A stretch of DNA of 64,000 nucleotides from Rhodanobacter sp. Root480 (GCF_001426645.1 NZ_LMEX01000001.1:448755-512754); one strand, 5' to 3'; shown: positions 28,015 through 37,198, numbered from the stretch's first letter. The notes: a model not told the origin generated them from the sequence alone. Translations and numbers: made by a program.

Positions 28015-28578
28015 TCAGATCAGTGATTGCATCACCCACAGCGACGCGGTGCCGAGTCCCCCGCCGATGGCGATGGCGGCGAGTACATCGCTGGGATAGT
28101 GCAGGCCGAGAATCACCCGCGAGGCGGCGACCAGTGCGGTGAAGCCCAGCAACAGGGACGCCATCGGCGGATACCAGGCCAGCGCCACCACGGTGAAACT
28201 CACCGCCTGCAAGGTGTGCCCCGAAGGGAAACTGAACTCGTCCAGCGGCGGCACGTGCGCGATCACGCCGGGGCAGGAGCGGTAGGGCCGGGGTCGGCGC
28301 GTCCAGCGTTTCAGCAGGCGGTACAACAGCAGCGCGGCCAGCCCGGTCACGGCCATGTGCGCAGCGGCGATGAGGCCGTCGCGTCCACCGAACAAGGCCA
28401 GCACCGCCATCAGCGTGTACCAGAACACACCGTCGCCAAGGCGGCTGATCGCGCCGAAGAACAAGCCGACCATGCGCCGAGCGCCCCAGCGGTTGGCCGC
28501 CACGCAGACGCGGCGGTCCAGTGCAAAACGTGGCCCGAGCAAAAGCTCAGGCGTGGGCGATGGTGGTGGCGTGCTCAT
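28015..28578 (-). CDS. PAP2 superfamily membrane phosphatase
   Basis: A 187-residue integral membrane acid phosphatase. The three PAP2 motifs are intact: KRWTRRPRP (residues 90-98), PSGH (118-121) and SRVILGLHYPSD (153-164), among about five membrane segments. Family members dephosphorylate undecaprenyl pyrophosphate, phosphatidate or phosphatidylglycerophosphate; the substrate here is unknown. It overlaps the end of the glycosyltransferase gene by 32 bases, so the two are co-transcribed and may act on the same lipid-linked or membrane glycolipid pathway. Confidence 0.9.
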   Translation of the reverse strand: MSTPPPSPTPELLLGPRFALDRRVCVAANRWGARRMVGLFFGAISRLGDGVFWYTLMAVLALFGGRDGLIAAAHMAVTGLAALLLYRLLKRWTRRPRPYRSCPGVIAHVPPLDEFSFPSGHTLQAVSFTVVALAWYPPMASLLLGFTALVAASRVILGLHYPSDVLAAIAIGGGLGTASLWVMQSLI

Positions 28579-29707
28579 GCAGGTTCTCCTCGGCCATCTC
28601 GCGCAGCAGGGTTTCGAAATCGCAGATCACGGCCTCGGGCGACAGGCCGGCCATGCCGACGTGGGCGGCGCGGCCCATGTATCGGATCAGCGCCGGATTG
28701 CTGGCCAGCTTCACCGCCGCATCGGTGAAGGCCGGTGCGTTGCCCGGCTCGATGCCATAGCCGTTGATGCCGTCGACCAGGTGTTCGCGCGCCGCACCCT
28801 GGGCATAGGCGACCACGGGCAGGCCGGCAGCCAGCGCCTCGAGGATCACGTTGCCGAAGGTTTCGCTGAGGCTGGGGAAGGGAAACAGGTCGGCGCTGGC
28901 GTAGTGGCGTCCCAGCGCTTCGCCGCGCTGCACGCCGGCATGGATGAAGTCCGGATGCGCCGCCATCAGCGCGGCGCGGGCCGGGCCATCGCCCACCCAC
29001 ACGTAGCGTGCCTGTGGCAGTTGCTGCTGGATGGCGCGGAAGGTATCTATCGCCAGGTCGAGGTTTTTCTCCGGCGCGATGCGTCCCACGTAGAGGACCA
29101 CGGGCGCGGACGCATCGACGCCCCACGCGGCGCGCAGGCTGTCGTCGCGTCGGGAAGGATGGAACAGCTGCGTGTCCACCGCCCGTCGCAACAGGCGCGC
29201 ATTGGAGATGCCCATGCCGTGCAACTCCCGCACGAGCGCGTGGGTGGGCACCAGGGTGGCGGCCGCCCGCTGGTGAAAGCGGCACAGGTACGCGCGAACC
29301 CATGGCGTGAGCATGCCCACGCCGTAATGCTCGGCGTAGTTGTCGAAGCGGGTGTGGAAACCGCTGCTCAGCGGGATGCCCAGGCGGCGCGCCGCCCGCA
29401 TCGCCGACCAGCCCAGCGGGCCTTCGGTGGCGACGTAAACCGCGTCGGGTCGCCGCAGCTTCCAGTGCTGATTCAACGTGCGCCCGGCTGGCATGCCGAA
29501 GCGCAAACCCGGGTAGCGCGGCAGGGCGCCGCCGCGCACCTCAAGTACATCGATGCCGGGTTCGTCCTGCTGCGGTCGCGCCTGGCGCGGGCGGATCAGG
29601 TCGACATCGTGGCCGCGCGTCGCCAGGCCGGCGGCGAGGCTGTGGACGGTCAGGGCCACGCCGTTGATTTCCGGCGGATAGGTTTCGCTGACGATACCGA
29701 TACGCAT
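28547..29707 (-). CDS. GT4 family glycosyltransferase
   Basis: A 386-residue GT-B fold retaining glycosyltransferase. The N terminus MRIGIVSETYPPEINGVA and the EX7E pair in SETFGNVILEALAAG are typical of GT4 enzymes of the mannosyltransferase/SQDG-synthase (MgtA, SqdX) group. GRIAPEKNLD marks the nucleotide-sugar domain. It probably glucosylates or mannosylates a membrane lipid, which suits the overlapping PAP2 phosphatase gene. ATG 29707 chosen because the upstream extension is not family-like. Confidence 0.88.
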   Translation of the reverse strand: MRIGIVSETYPPEINGVALTVHSLAAGLATRGHDVDLIRPRQARPQQDEPGIDVLEVRGGALPRYPGLRFGMPAGRTLNQHWKLRRPDAVYVATEGPLGWSAMRAARRLGIPLSSGFHTRFDNYAEHYGVGMLTPWVRAYLCRFHQRAAATLVPTHALVRELHGMGISNARLLRRAVDTQLFHPSRRDDSLRAAWGVDASAPVVLYVGRIAPEKNLDLAIDTFRAIQQQLPQARYVWVGDGPARAALMAAHPDFIHAGVQRGEALGRHYASADLFPFPSLSETFGNVILEALAAGLPVVAYAQGAAREHLVDGINGYGIEPGNAPAFTDAAVKLASNPALIRYMGRAAHVGMAGLSPEAVICDFETLLREMAEENLHEHATTIAHA

Positions 29708-29863
29708 GACATGCCCCGTGCTGGCTTGGCCCAGCTTCGCGGGGCGGCGTTGCGTCGGCATGGCGGGGGCATGACATCACGGTGACGCCAGACGCGAGTG
29801 CGGTTTCTTTGGCGGCGACACTGCGCCTACACTGGCCATTGTCATCACGCTTGGAGAATGAAT

Positions 29864-30298
29864 GTGAAACGTATCCTGCTTGCGCTTGCCCTCACTGGAC
29901 TGGTCGGTTCCGCGATGGCCGTCGATGCGCCGGGCTTGCCCGTCACCAAGGCGCCCGCCGGTGCCGAGGTCTACATCATCTCCCCCAGCGACGGCGCCAC
30001 CGTGGGCCAGGATGTCACCGTGCGCTTCGGCCTCAAGGGCATGGGCGTGGCGCCGGCTGGGGTGGCCAAGGAACACACCGGTCATCATCACCTGCTGGTC
30101 GATGTGACCGAACTGCCCGCCGCCGGCAAACCGATCCCCGCTGATGCCCATCATGTCCATTTCGGCGGCGGCCAGACCCAGACCACGCTGAAGCTGGCGC
30201 CCGGCACGCACACGCTGCAACTGGAGCTGGGCGACCAGAACCACGTGCCGTTCGATCCGGCCGTGGTGTCGAAGAAGATCACCATCCACGTGAAGTGA
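29864..30298 (+). CDS. DUF4399 periplasmic protein
   Basis: A 144-residue exported protein (145 codons with stop). The signal peptide runs MKRILLALALTGLVGSAMA. The mature part matches DUF4399: VYIISPSDGATVGQDVTVRFGLKGMGVAPAG and a His-rich TGHHHLLVD. Function unknown. GTG 29864 was chosen because GGAGA (29853-29857) lies at ideal distance from it; ATG 29858, two codons earlier in frame, is almost on top of that site. Confidence 0.8.
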   Translation: MKRILLALALTGLVGSAMAVDAPGLPVTKAPAGAEVYIISPSDGATVGQDVTVRFGLKGMGVAPAGVAKEHTGHHHLLVDVTELPAAGKPIPADAHHVHFGGGQTQTTLKLAPGTHTLQLELGDQNHVPFDPAVVSKKITIHVK

Positions 30299-30370
30299 GC
30301 CATCGCGTCGGTTATCGGTGGCGGATCGGCTAAAATCGGTGGCTTCATTCCCACCTTGCCGACGCCACCG

Positions 30371-31771
30371 ATGACCGTACGTACCCGCTTCGCTCCCAGC
30401 CCCACCGGTTTCCTGCACATCGGCGGCGCGCGTACCGCGCTGTACTGCTGGCTGGAATCGCGTCGTCGCGGCGGCGAATTCGTGTTGCGCATCGAGGATA
30501 CCGATCGCGAACGCTCCACCGACGCGGCGGTGCAGGCAATCCTCGATGCCATGCACTGGCTTGGCCTCGATGCGGACGACGGCCCGTACTACCAGACCCA
30601 GCGCCTCGATCGCTACAAGCAGGTGGCCGATGAACTGGTCGCTGCCGGCAAGGCGTATTACGCCTACGAGACCAAGGCCGAGATCGAGGCGATGCGCGAG
30701 GCGGCCATGAAGGCGGGCGAGAAGCCGCGCTACAACGGCTATTACCGCGACCGCAACGAACCGCTGCGTGACGACCCGAACCGGGTGATCCGTTTCCGCA
30801 ACCCCGCGGAGGGTTCGGTGGTGTTCGACGACAAGGTCAAGGGCCGCATCGAGTGGGCCAACAGCGAGCTGGACGATCTGGTGATCTTCCGCTCCGATGG
30901 CTGGCCCACCTACAACTTCGCGGTGGTGGTCGACGACATCGACATGGGCATCACCGAGGTGATCCGCGGCGACGACCACGTCAACAACACGCCGCGGCAG
31001 ATCAACATCTACAAGGCGCTCGGCGCGACCGTGCCGGAGTTTGCGCACCTGCCGATGATCCTGGACAAGGAGGGCAAGAAGCTCTCCAAGCGCACCAGCG
31101 CGGTCAGCGTGATGGAATACCGCGTCGACGGTTTCCTGCCGCACGCGATCCTCAATTATCTGGTACGTCTGGGCTGGTCGCATGGCGACCAGGAAATCTT
31201 CTCGCGCGAGGAAATGATCGCGCTGTTCGACATCGCCGACGTCAACAAGGCCGCCTCGCGCTTCGACACCGAGAAGCTGGCCTGGCTCAACCAGCACTAC
31301 CTGAAAACCGACGAGCCGCAGACGCTGGCGGCCGAGTTCGAATGGCATCTCGCGCAGGCCGGCATCGACTTCAGCCAGGGCCCCGCACCCACCGACGTGA
31401 TCGTGGCGTTGCGCGACCGCGTGCACACGCTGAAGGAAATGGCCGAGCGCGCGAAGATCTGGTACGCGCCGATCGTCGAGTGGGACGAAAAGGCGGTCGC
31501 CAAACATTTGAAGAACGATGCGGCACCAGCCGTGCTGGAAGCGGCGAAAGCGTTGCTGGCCGAATGCACCTGGCAGCCCGAACCGATCCACGACGTGATC
31601 GCTCAGGTTGCCGCAAAACTCGAACTTGGCATGGGCAAGATCGCGCAGCCCTTGCGCGTGGCGATGACGGGCACCCAGGTGTCGCCGTCGATCGAACACA
31701 CCATCTATCTCGCCGGCCGCGCCGAGGCGCTCAAGCGCATCGATGATGCGCTGGGGCTCGCGCGGGGGTGA
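30371..31771 (+). CDS. gltX: Glutamate-tRNA ligase
   Basis: Charges tRNA-Glu. The 466-residue class I synthetase has the HIGH-type motif FLHIGG (residues 14-19) and the KMSKS-type motif KLSKR (237-241), with FAPSPTG at the start and RIEDTDRER following. A TAAAAT at 30331-30336 may be its -10. ATG 30371 gives the family start. Whether it also charges tRNA-Gln depends on genes outside the window. Confidence 0.97.
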   Translation: MTVRTRFAPSPTGFLHIGGARTALYCWLESRRRGGEFVLRIEDTDRERSTDAAVQAILDAMHWLGLDADDGPYYQTQRLDRYKQVADELVAAGKAYYAYETKAEIEAMREAAMKAGEKPRYNGYYRDRNEPLRDDPNRVIRFRNPAEGSVVFDDKVKGRIEWANSELDDLVIFRSDGWPTYNFAVVVDDIDMGITEVIRGDDHVNNTPRQINIYKALGATVPEFAHLPMILDKEGKKLSKRTSAVSVMEYRVDGFLPHAILNYLVRLGWSHGDQEIFSREEMIALFDIADVNKAASRFDTEKLAWLNQHYLKTDEPQTLAAEFEWHLAQAGIDFSQGPAPTDVIVALRDRVHTLKEMAERAKIWYAPIVEWDEKAVAKHLKNDAAPAVLEAAKALLAECTWQPEPIHDVIAQVAAKLELGMGKIAQPLRVAMTGTQVSPSIEHTIYLAGRAEALKRIDDALGLARG

Positions 31772-31817
31772 GTTGTGGCATGGATGGGGGCGCTCTCCGC
31801 TTTTCCAGGCAAACTCC

Positions 31818-32096
31818 ATGAATGACCTGCTCGCCAAGGCACTGCAAGGCGTCGACCCCGACGCCCCCGGGGCGTTCTGGCAGATCTTCGCCAATCTGTT
31901 GCATTTGGTGCCGTGGGCAGCCATGTTCTGGTGGAACCTGCTTTTCATCGCCATCGGCGCCCTGCTGGGCCGCTGGCGGGGACACACGGCGGAAGGCGTG
32001 GCGTGGGCGGCGGTGCTGGGACCGATCGGCTGGCTGGTGGTCCTGTTCCGGCATCGCCGAAAACAGCGGGTCCTGCCGCCACCGCTGCCGCGCTGA
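31818..32096 (+). CDS. Small membrane protein, unknown function
   Basis: A 92-residue protein with two likely membrane segments (about 28-52 and 58-78), a short cytoplasmic basic tail (RHRRKQR) and a Pro-rich end. Not recognised. It starts 46 bases after gltX on the same strand, with an ATG rather than the earlier in-frame ATG inside gltX. It may be co-transcribed with zur downstream. Confidence 0.65.
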   Translation: MNDLLAKALQGVDPDAPGAFWQIFANLLHLVPWAAMFWWNLLFIAIGALLGRWRGHTAEGVAWAAVLGPIGWLVVLFRHRRKQRVLPPPLPR

Positions 32097-32138
32097 ACCC
32101 CGCCGCCGGCACTATGATCGACAACGAGGTGAATCAAC

Positions 32139-32621
32139 GTGGCACACGAAGGCGCCGACATCCTGCACACCCACCCGCATCATCACGATGCGAAGGGTTT
32201 TGTGCATGCGGTCGAAGCGGCCAGCCAGGCGCGTGGCCTGCGCCTGACGCCGCTGCGCAAGGAGGTGCTTGAACTGATCGCCAGCGAGCACAAGCCGATC
32301 AAGGCCTACGACCTGCTTGCCCTGCTGCGCGAGAAGCACGGCAATGCGGCGCCGCCCACGGTCTACCGGGCGCTGGATTTTCTGCTCGAGAACGGCTTCA
32401 TCCACAAGCTGGAGTCGATCAACGCTTTCGTCTCCTGCCATCACCCCGATGAAGCCCATCAGGTGCCGTTCCTGATCTGCGATGTCTGCTCCAGCGCGCA
32501 GGAAGTCTGCGATGAACGCGTGGCAAGCCTCATCGAGGCCCAGGCCAGCGCCTTCGGTTTTCGCCCGCAGGCGCAAACGCTGGAAGTGCACGGCGTCTGC
32601 AAGCGCTGCCTCAAGCTTTGA
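32139..32621 (+). CDS. zur: Zinc uptake regulator Zur (Fur family)
   Basis: A 160-residue Fur-family repressor that binds DNA when loaded with Zn(II). The structural zinc cysteines are Cys114/117 and Cys154/157; the winged helix contains APPTVYRALDFLLENG; FVSCHHPDEAHQ supplies regulatory-site ligands. A His-rich N-terminal extension (HTHPHHHD) is notable. The start is GTG, preceded by GAGGTG. A Zur-box palindrome 76 bases after the gene and a MerC-like and CDF gene downstream make this a zinc locus, which supports Zur over Fur or PerR. Confidence 0.9.
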   Translation: MAHEGADILHTHPHHHDAKGFVHAVEAASQARGLRLTPLRKEVLELIASEHKPIKAYDLLALLREKHGNAAPPTVYRALDFLLENGFIHKLESINAFVSCHHPDEAHQVPFLICDVCSSAQEVCDERVASLIEAQASAFGFRPQAQTLEVHGVCKRCLKL

Positions 32622-32633
32622 CCGCCCGCGTTG

Positions 32634-32660
32634 TTGTAGGGGCGACTTCAGTCGCGATGC
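32634..32660 (+). repeat. Single REP-like unit
   Basis: One copy of the REP-like unit (TTGTAGGGGCGACTTCAG followed by TCGCGATGC) without an inverted partner, 13 bases after zur. Its inner hairpin is GCGACTTCAGTCGC. Confidence 0.75.
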
Positions 32661-32696
32661 TCCTTTCCCGCCGGTCCAAAAATGAAGTGGCGCTCA

Positions 32697-32719
32697 GTAA
32701 TGTTATAAAGTAACATTAC
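32697..32719. promoter_or_regulatory. Zur box upstream of the MerC-family gene
   Basis: A perfect 23-base palindrome: GTAATGTTA, five-base centre TAAAG, TAACATTAC. It fits the gammaproteobacterial Zur consensus (GTTATA..TATAAC core) and lies 45 bases before the MerC-family start, beside zur. Zinc-dependent repression of that gene, and perhaps of the CDF gene, is predicted. Confidence 0.85.
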
Positions 32720-32763
32720 CGCACAGGCAGAAGCGGCCATCTCCGGCGGCGCCCGGCAACTCG

Positions 32764-33195
32764 ATGAATTCCGAACAAGCGAGCAAAACCCGGTGGTGGC
32801 ACATGGCCGACCGCGTCGGTGCGGTTGCATCGTTCCTGTGCGCGATCCACTGCGCGCTGTTGCCTTTCATGATCGCGGCCTTGCCTTTCCTCGGCATGGA
32901 ATTTCTGGCGGACCATCGCTTCGAGCGCGGCTTCGTGATGTTTGCCTGCGTGCTTGCGTTGCTGGTGCTGGTGCGAGGTTTCCGCCGGCACCGGTGGTCG
33001 CTGCCGTTGCTGCTGGCCGCGCCGGGGCTGGGCCTGCTGCTGCTCGGCGTGACGTATGCCGAGAGCTATTCCATCGTGCTGCACAGTGCGCTGGTGACCT
33101 GCGGCGGCTTGCTGCTGGCCGCGGCGCATTTCATCAATCTCCGCCGTGACCACCGCAGCGATGGCCATGTGCATGGTCCCCAGTGCGCGCACTGA
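32764..33195 (+). CDS. MerC domain membrane protein
   Basis: A 143-residue inner-membrane protein with about four membrane segments and CAIHCALLP in the first, the cysteine-bearing segment of the MerC family. The C terminus is His-rich (DGHVHGPQCAH). MerC in mercury operons imports Hg(II); chromosomal relatives next to zur are thought to handle zinc. The Zur box just upstream points to zinc starvation control, so uptake or mobilisation of Zn(II) is the best inference. Confidence 0.82.
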   Translation: MNSEQASKTRWWHMADRVGAVASFLCAIHCALLPFMIAALPFLGMEFLADHRFERGFVMFACVLALLVLVRGFRRHRWSLPLLLAAPGLGLLLLGVTYAESYSIVLHSALVTCGGLLLAAAHFINLRRDHRSDGHVHGPQCAH

Positions 33196-33274
33196 GCGCC
33201 GGTGATTCTTCAAGCTCCCGCGCGGGCGGTGAGAGTGATTGTGTAACGGCAGGCCCGCTTTCTAGCATGGGCGC

Positions 33275-34222
33275 ATGAGCCACCCGCACTCCCACGATCA
33301 CAACCACGCACACGATCACGATCACCCGCACACCGTGACCACGGACCGCCGCGGAAAACTGATGTGGGCGCTGTGCCTGACTGTGGCGATGACGCTGGTG
33401 GAAATCGTCGGCGGCTGGTGGTCCGGCTCGCTGGCGCTGCTGGCCGACGCCGGCCACATGGCGGTGGATTCGCTGGCACTGCTGCTGGCCTTCATCGGCG
33501 CGTGGATGGCAGTGCGTCCCGCCGATGCGCGCCGCAGTTACGGCTACGGACGGATCGAAGTCCTGGTGGGCTTCGTCAACGCGCTGAGCCAGTTCGCGCT
33601 GGTGGGCTGGATCGTCTACGAGGCCGTCGTTCGCCTGCGGCATCCGACGCCGATCCTTTCGGGGTTGATGCTGGGCGTGGCGATCGCCGGCTTGCTGGTC
33701 AACGCGGTGGTCCTGCGCACGCTGCACGGCCACGCGCACGATGACGTGAACATGGCCGGCGCAAGCCTGCACGTGCTGGGCGATCTGCTCGGCTCGCTGG
33801 CGGCGGTGGGTGCAGCGCTGGCCATACGCTGGTTCGGCTGGTTGTGGGCCGACCCGGCGTTGTCGCTGGTCGTGGCGGTGTTGCTGCTTGGCAGCGCCTG
33901 GCGGTTGCTGCGCCGTTCGTCGCACATTCTGCTGGAAGGCGTACCCGAGGGGCTGGATACCGCCGCCGTGGAGGCCGCCTTGCGCGACGCTGACGATGCC
34001 ATCTGCGATGTTCATCACCTGCATTTGTGGCAACTGGCCTCGGGTTCGCGGATGGCCACCGTCCACGCCGAGCTGCGCGAGGATGCCGACAGCGCCCGGG
34101 CGATGCGGGCGATCAACGACGTGCTGCGCGAGCGCTTCGGCGTGCAGCACGTGACCGTGCAGATCGACACCGGCGGTTGCCTCGACCGCCACGGCGGCTG
34201 CGCCGAACATGTACCGCACTAG
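33275..34222 (+). CDS. Cation diffusion facilitator zinc exporter (ZitB/CzcD-like)
   Basis: A 315-residue CDF transporter that exports Zn(II)/Co(II)/Cd(II) by proton antiport. It has a His-rich N terminus, six membrane segments, the metal-site pairs His61/Asp65 (HMAVD) and HVLGD near residue 166, and a cytoplasmic C-terminal domain with HHLHLW. The gap to the MerC-family gene is 79 bases with no obvious second Zur box; an exporter would not be expected to share Zur repression, so a separate promoter is likely. Confidence 0.93.
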   Translation: MSHPHSHDHNHAHDHDHPHTVTTDRRGKLMWALCLTVAMTLVEIVGGWWSGSLALLADAGHMAVDSLALLLAFIGAWMAVRPADARRSYGYGRIEVLVGFVNALSQFALVGWIVYEAVVRLRHPTPILSGLMLGVAIAGLLVNAVVLRTLHGHAHDDVNMAGASLHVLGDLLGSLAAVGAALAIRWFGWLWADPALSLVVAVLLLGSAWRLLRRSSHILLEGVPEGLDTAAVEAALRDADDAICDVHHLHLWQLASGSRMATVHAELREDADSARAMRAINDVLRERFGVQHVTVQIDTGGCLDRHGGCAEHVPH

Positions 34223-34308
34223 AACCCGGCCGCGGCTTCGTGGCTATGGCCGGCGTTGCCGCGCTGCTATGATTCAAGCCTCCCCACGATACGCATCAAG
34301 GAGTTTCC

Positions 34309-34470
34309 ATGGGCAAGGGTGATCGCAAGACACGGCGCGGCAAGACCAACCGCGGCAGCTATGGCAACAGCCGCGCGCACACCGCGCAGCCGGCAGTGGT
34401 CGGCGCCAAGCCGACGGTGACCAAGCCGGCGGCGGCCAGGAAGGCAGCACCGAAGAAAAAGTCGGCCTGA
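34309..34470 (+). CDS. 30S ribosomal protein bTHX
   Basis: A 53-residue very basic protein starting MGKGDRKTRRGKTNRGSYGN, the hallmark of bTHX (S31), which sits at the head of the small ribosomal subunit. Compared with the short Thermus form it has an Ala/Lys/Pro-rich C-terminal extension. AAGGAG lies 5 bases before the ATG. It is monocistronic: a TATGAT (34268-34273) precedes it and a strong terminator follows. Confidence 0.92.
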   Translation: MGKGDRKTRRGKTNRGSYGNSRAHTAQPAVVGAKPTVTKPAAARKAAPKKKSA

Positions 34471-34483
34471 TCTTCACCTGACG

Positions 34484-34512
34484 AAAAGCCCCACCCCGGT
34501 GGGGCTTTTTCG
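34484..34512. terminator. Intrinsic terminator after bTHX
   Basis: AAAAGCCCCACC pairs with GGTGGGGCTTTTTC: a GC-rich stem followed by a T5 run, with A residues on the left so that it could also work leftward. Confidence 0.92.
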
Positions 34513-34566
34513 TTTGAGGCCGTGTCTGGCGGGTTTTCCCGACACGCGCATCCCCGTTTTCAACGC

Positions 34567-34624
34567 TTGCCGCACTGCGGCACACTGCGTATGATGCCGA
34601 CCCAACGTATTAACGCGTTAGTAC
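34567..34624 (+). promoter_or_regulatory. his operon promoter and palindromic operator
   Basis: TTGCCG (34567-34572), a 17-base spacer and TATGAT (34590-34595) form a good sigma-70 promoter. At 34607-34624 is an 18-base palindrome, GTATTAACGCGTTAGTAC, with 16 of 18 positions symmetric and a perfect TTAACGCGTTAA-like core (TAACGCGTTA). It covers the expected transcription start region and ends 3 bases before the ATG of the TrpR-like gene, leaving no room for a Shine-Dalgarno sequence. It is the likely site for autoregulation by that protein. Confidence 0.7.
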
Positions 34625-34627
34625 ATT

Positions 34628-34960
34628 ATGAAGCGTCGATCGCGGGATCCCGAGACACCCATCGAGTCCGCCGAGCTCAGTCTCTGCGAGGCGTTGCTGT
34701 CGCTGAAGAACGCCGAGGAGATGGCCGCCTTCCTGCGTGACCTGTGCACGCCATCGGAACTGGAAGTGCTGGTCGACCGCTGGCGCGTGGTGCCGCACCT
34801 GCTCGAAGGTGTGTCGTATCGCGAAATCCATGAGCGCACCGCCGTCAGCATCACCACGATCGGGCGGGTGGCGCGTTATCTCAACCAGGGCAGTGGCGGC
34901 TATGTGGCCGCCGCCGCCCGTGCCGCACGGCGACGGGCACAGAAGAGGACAGAGGCATGA
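34628..34960 (+). CDS. TrpR-like (YerC/YecD) regulator heading the his operon
   Basis: A 110-residue TrpR-superfamily protein. The helix-turn-helix region reads EGVSYREIHERTAVSITTIGRVARYLNQG, and FLRDLCTPSELEVLVDRW precedes it. It belongs to the YerC/YecD branch, not true tryptophan repressors. It overlaps hisG by 4 bases and has a palindrome at the start of its own transcript, so it probably represses the his operon in response to histidine or an intermediate; that role is inferred from position. There is no ribosome-binding site, so translation may be near-leaderless. Confidence 0.82.
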   Translation: MKRRSRDPETPIESAELSLCEALLSLKNAEEMAAFLRDLCTPSELEVLVDRWRVVPHLLEGVSYREIHERTAVSITTIGRVARYLNQGSGGYVAAAARAARRRAQKRTEA

Positions 34961-35850
34961 AGGAACGTGACCGATTGCGGATCGCGATGCAGAAATCGGG
35001 CCGGCTTACCGAGCCCGCGCTGGATTTGCTGCAGCGTTGCGGCCTGAGCTTTCGCCAGAGCCGCGACAAGCTGTTTTGTTTCGGTGAAGGCGAACCGGTG
35101 GATTTGCTGCTGGTACGCGATGACGACATCCCGTCGCTGATCGCCCAGGGCGTGTGCGACCTGGGCATCGTCGGGCGCAACGTGCTGAACGAATTCCAGC
35201 TCACCGCCGGCGAGGAAAGTCCGCCGCTGGCGGAATTGCGCCCGCTGGGTTTCGGCCGCTGCCGGTTGTCCATCGCGGTGCCGCAGGAGTTCGAATACCA
35301 GGGCCCGCAACATCTCGAAGGCACGCGCATCGCCACCTCGTATCCCGGGTTGCTGGCTGCGTGGTTGCGCAAGAACGGTGTGGATGCCGGCGTGATGACG
35401 CTGGCCGGCTCAGTCGAGATCGCCCCGCGCCTGGGCACTGCCGATGCGATCTGCGACCTGGTGCAAAGTGGCGGCACACTGGTGGCCAACCAGTTGCGCG
35501 AGACGGACGTGCTGCTGGAAAGCGAAGCGGTACTGGCCGCCGCCGGCACGCCACCGGCCGACGAGCGCGGCGACATGCTCGAGCTGCTGCTGAAACGCCT
35601 CGACGGCGTGATCCAGGTGCGCGAATCGCGTCTGCTGCTGTTGCAGACCTCGCGCCACACGGTCGAGGCGGTCACCCGGCTGTTGCCGGGCGGCCCGCAG
35701 CCGACCCTGCTGCCCGTGGCTGGCCAGCCCGACCAGTTGATGCTGCAGGCGCTGTGCGCCGGTGAAGTCAGCTGGCGCCAGCTGGAAGAAATCAAGAAGG
35801 CCGGCGCGCGCGAGATGTTCGTGTTGCCGGTGGAAAAAATGTTGGCGTGA
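34957..35850 (+). CDS. hisG: ATP phosphoribosyltransferase (long form)
   Basis: First, feedback-controlled step of histidine synthesis: condenses ATP with PRPP. At 297 residues this is the long form with a C-terminal ACT-like regulatory domain, so no HisZ partner is needed. Signatures are LRIAMQKSGRLTEPA, DLGIVGRNVL, and the PRPP loop around EIAPRLGTADAICDLVQSG. Starts in ATGA overlap with the regulator gene. Confidence 0.97.
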   Translation: MKERDRLRIAMQKSGRLTEPALDLLQRCGLSFRQSRDKLFCFGEGEPVDLLLVRDDDIPSLIAQGVCDLGIVGRNVLNEFQLTAGEESPPLAELRPLGFGRCRLSIAVPQEFEYQGPQHLEGTRIATSYPGLLAAWLRKNGVDAGVMTLAGSVEIAPRLGTADAICDLVQSGGTLVANQLRETDVLLESEAVLAAAGTPPADERGDMLELLLKRLDGVIQVRESRLLLLQTSRHTVEAVTRLLPGGPQPTLLPVAGQPDQLMLQALCAGEVSWRQLEEIKKAGAREMFVLPVEKMLA

Positions 35851-35872
35851 AATTGAAGCTGGGTATTGAACG

Positions 35873-37198
35873 ATGAAACAGCTGGACTGGAATCAACTGG
35901 ACGAATCCGCACGGCGCGAGGCGCTGGCGCGTCCCACGCAGTCACGCACTGACGACCTGAGCGGCGGCGTGGCACGCATTGTCGCTGCCGTGCGCGAGCG
36001 CGGCGACGATGCCTTGCGCGAATTCAGCGCCGCTTACGACGGCTGTGCGCTGGATGCGCTGGAAGTGACCGAAGCCGAGTTTGCCGTCGCCGAGGCTGCG
36101 CTCGATCCCGCGCTGAAGGCGGCGATCGACGAAGCGGCCGCGCGCATCGAGCATTACCACCGCGCCACTGCGTCGAAGCCGGTCGCCGTGGAAACCGCGC
36201 CCGGTGTGCGGCTGGAGCGCATCGTGCGGCCGATCAATCGGGTAGGCCTGTATGTGCCCGCCGGTACCGCACCGCTACCTTCTACTGCCTTGATGCTGGG
36301 CGTGCCGGCGCGGGTAGCCGGTTGCCGCAGCGTGGTGCTGTGCTCGCCGGCGCGGGCCGATGGCAACTGCGAGGCGGCGGTGTTGTACGCCGCCCGCGTT
36401 ACCGGCGTGCACCGGGTATTCAAGATCGGCGGCGCGCAGGCGATCGCGGCGATGGCTTATGGCACGGACTCGGTACCGCGCTGCGACAAGCTGTTCGGGC
36501 CGGGCAATGCCTGGGTCACCGAAGCCAAGCTGCAGGTATCGGTGGATGCCGGTGGCGCATCGATCGACATGCCGGCCGGGCCGTCCGAAGTGCTGGTGAT
36601 TGCCGACGCGCAGGCCAGCCCCGTGTTCGTGGCTGCCGATTTGCTGTCGCAAGCCGAGCACGGCCCGGACTCGCAGGTGATCCTGCTCAGTCCCTCGACT
36701 GAACTGATTACCAAGGTGGCCGCCGAGGTGGAGCGCCAGCGCGCATTGCTGCCGCGCAGCCAGATCGCCGAGAAGTCGCTGGCACAGAGCCGCCTGATCG
36801 CGGTGGACTCGCTGGCGCAGGCGGTGGAAGTGAGCAACCGCTACGCGCCGGAGCACCTCATCGTGCAGGTGTGCGATCCCCACGCGCTGCTCGACAGCAT
36901 CGAATCGGCAGGCGCGATTTTCCTGGGCGAATGGGCGCCCGAATCGCTGGGCGACTACTGCAGCGGCAGCAACCACGTGCTGCCCACCTATGGTCATGCG
37001 CGCAGCTACAGCGGCGTGTCGGTATCGAGCTTCCAGAAGCAGATCACCGTGCAGGACGTCAGCGCCGCCGGCCTGCGCGCCATCGGCCCCTGCGCGGCCA
37101 CGCTGGCGGCGGCCGAGCAACTGGAAGCCCACCGGCAGGCCGTGACCTTGCGGCTGGCCGCGCTGGACGCGCGCCAGACCACGGAAGCATCGACATGA
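35873..37198 (+). CDS. hisD: Histidinol dehydrogenase
   Basis: Oxidises histidinol to histidine in two NAD-linked steps using bound zinc. The 441-residue protein has [34 protein letters not shown], and zinc ligands in [14 protein letters not shown] and SGSNHVLPT. Starts 22 bases after hisG; the stop overlaps the hisC start. Confidence 0.97.
   Translation: MKQLDWNQLDESARREALARPTQSRTDDLSGGVARIVAAVRERGDDALREFSAAYDGCALDALEVTEAEFAVAEAALDPALKAAIDEAAARIEHYHRATASKPVAVETAPGVRLERIVRPINRVGLYVPAGTAPLPSTALMLGVPARVAGCRSVVLCSPARADGNCEAAVLYAARVTGVHRVFKIGGAQAIAAMAYGTDSVPRCDKLFGPGNAWVTEAKLQVSVDAGGASIDMPAGPSEVLVIADAQASPVFVAADLLSQAEHGPDSQVILLSPSTELITKVAAEVERQRALLPRSQIAEKSLAQSRLIAVDSLAQAVEVSNRYAPEHLIVQVCDPHALLDSIESAGAIFLGEWAPESLGDYCSGSNHVLPTYGHARSYSGVSVSSFQKQITVQDVSAAGLRAIGPCAATLAAAEQLEAHRQAVTLRLAALDARQTTEAST

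Noticed and set aside
29777..32170. 797-codon open frame on the minus strand
   Set aside because: Antisense to DUF4399 and gltX; rich in His, Arg and Val, no signal or motif.
32764..33195. Mercury resistance (mer) operon member
   Set aside because: No merR, merT, merP or merA nearby; the Zur box and zur gene point to zinc.
34628..34960. True tryptophan repressor TrpR
   Set aside because: The protein is of the YerC/YecD branch and heads the his operon; no trp operator or trp gene is next to it.
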